In this document: in pieces, positions 63,407 to 64,000 of the stretch
Numbering within the stretch: position 1 is the stretch's first letter
Layout: every line of letters begins with the position of its first letter
The notes under the pieces: model-generated
Told to the model about the DNA's origin: nothing
What the model saw: only the letters and a program-made list of their open reading frames with translations
Databases searched by the model: none
From: Streptoalloteichus tenebrarius
GTDB taxonomy: Bacteria > Actinomycetota > Actinomycetes > Mycobacteriales > Pseudonocardiaceae
Reading direction: 5' to 3'
DNA length: 64,000 nt
Assembly (NCBI RefSeq): GCF_024171885.1
Contig: NZ_JAMTCP010000021.1
Span: 1-64,000 of the forward strand
Program-made: the position numbers and the translations under genes

Positions 63407-64000
63407 TCACCGGTACTGGGCGACGATCTTCGTGAAGTCGTAGGGCTGCTGGGTGACGCCGCTACAGTCGTCCCGCGAGCCCGGGGTCTGGTTCGGGCAC
63501 TGCCGGTCGCGGTTCACCGCCCAGAACGTGAAGCGCCCCAGGTTCTTCTGCCGGGCGTAGGCCAACATGTCCTGGAAGTCCGACTGGTAGCCGTACTCCC
63601 CGTTGTCCGTGCGGCCGTTCATCGACGAGATGCCCTGCATCCGGTACACCTCCGCGTCCGACCGGCCCGGGTACAGCGCCTTGAGCTGGCCGTGCTGCGC
63701 CTCCATCGAGCGGATGGTGGCGTCGCCGAGGTCGGTGGCCCCGAAGTTGAACGGCATCAGGGTCCACGCGTCGATCTCGACGCCCACGGACACGGCCTTC
63801 TTCACCAGGTCCGTGCCCCACCGGTTCATGCCGCTCTGGAGGGCGGGGATGGTGACGTAGATCTTGATGCCGGGGTTCTTCTGCCGGACGATCCGGAGCG
63901 CGTTCATGATCCGGTCCTGTGCGGCGGGGTTCTCGAACTCGGTGTTCTCGATGTCGAGGTCGATCGCCTTCAGCGAGTACTTGTCGATGACCTGCTGGTA
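63407..64000 (-). CDS. GH18 family glycosidase, C-terminal part (5' end outside window)
   Basis: Open to the window edge; 197 residues visible. AIDLDIENTEF is the GH18 catalytic strand with DxDxE intact, then IYVTIPALQSGM, WTLMPFNFGATDLG, GEYGYQSDFQDML and RFTFWAVNRDRQCPN. Paralogous to the next gene downstream, with shared P-NFG, AE-YRMQGIS/AELKAMLGVT and FW-V-RD blocks. The start and any signal peptide or binding domain lie beyond base 64000. Confidence 0.88.
   Translation of the reverse strand, partial: YQQVIDKYSLKAIDLDIENTEFENPAAQDRIMNALRIVRQKNPGIKIYVTIPALQSGMNRWGTDLVKKAVSVGVEIDAWTLMPFNFGATDLGDATIRSMEAQHGQLKALYPGRSDAEVYRMQGISSMNGRTDNGEYGYQSDFQDMLAYARQKNLGRFTFWAVNRDRQCPNQTPGSRDDCSGVTQQPYDFTKIVAQYR

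Overview
The window is about 64 kb of very GC-rich DNA with dense coding on both strands, many GTG starts, ATGA/GTGA stop-start overlaps and many genes that seem to be read from leaderless mRNAs. Gene content points to an actinomycete. The glgE-glgB/glgP order and the block methyltransferase-GH57-GT4 / etfB-etfA-GNAT-PlsC-iscS-mnmA match mycobacterial neighbourhoods (Rv1326c-Rv1328 and Rv3024c-Rv3032, from memory). The secreted enzymes and style suggest the order Pseudonocardiales (Saccharothrix/Actinosynnema-like); that placement is inference. No rRNA, tRNA, CRISPR array or intact mobile element was found.

Layout. 1-6.6 kb: end of an ABC-2 exporter operon, a DUF3817 membrane protein, a MarR regulator divergent from a thiamine-binding-like protein, an isobutyryl-CoA-mutase-type large subunit behind two palindromes, and a thioredoxin-TPR protein. 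6.8-12.5 kb: two paralogous lipoprotein zinc metallopeptidases flank a DUF6230 secreted protein and a DUF6114 membrane protein with an extra extracytoplasmic domain. This is the most distinctive uncharacterised locus. 12.5-13.3 kb: an internally deleted IS481-type element abutting glgB. 13.3-21.2 kb: glgB, glgE, a secreted protein of unknown function and glgP. 21.3-24.1 kb: a drug-efflux MFS gene and its divergent TetR regulator around a tandem repeat, followed by an IS5-type remnant. 24.6-31.4 kb: a membrane/TPR protein, cysteine dioxygenase plus rhodanese behind a cysteine-rich leader peptide, the debranching enzyme glgX, a lone ABC ATPase and an enoyl-CoA hydratase.

31.4-39.3 kb: a methyltransferase, a tandem pair of HAD phosphatases of which the second has lost its catalytic aspartates, and a secreted lipid-attack set (cholesterol oxidase, endoglycoceramidase, SGNH hydrolase with ricin-type lectin). 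39.4-41.2 kb: ribokinase and nucleoside hydrolase. 41.6-47.4 kb: hexapeptide acyltransferase, GT4 glycosyltransferase, CMD-family protein, GH57 enzyme and methyltransferase, probably making a (methyl)glucan. 47.7-55.3 kb: electron-transfer flavoprotein, two acyltransferases, MFS, cysteine desulfurase and tRNA 2-thiouridylase. 55.4-64 kb: SemiSWEET, serine/threonine dehydratase with divergent LysR, a 14-bp minisatellite with two DnaA-box-like sites, an AOC/dirigent-like secreted protein, ArsR with divergent metal P-type ATPase, a methyltransferase and two tandem GH18 chitinases (the second cut by the window edge).

Themes: alpha-glucan metabolism recurs in six genes; secreted hydrolases and lipoproteins are abundant; a 13-bp palindrome close to GTCCACAGTGGAC is scattered through the window, often coding Ser-Thr-Val-Asp; and degenerate tandem repeats of 14, 14 and 20 bp lie in three intergenic regions. 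All function calls come from reading motifs by eye; no database search was run.
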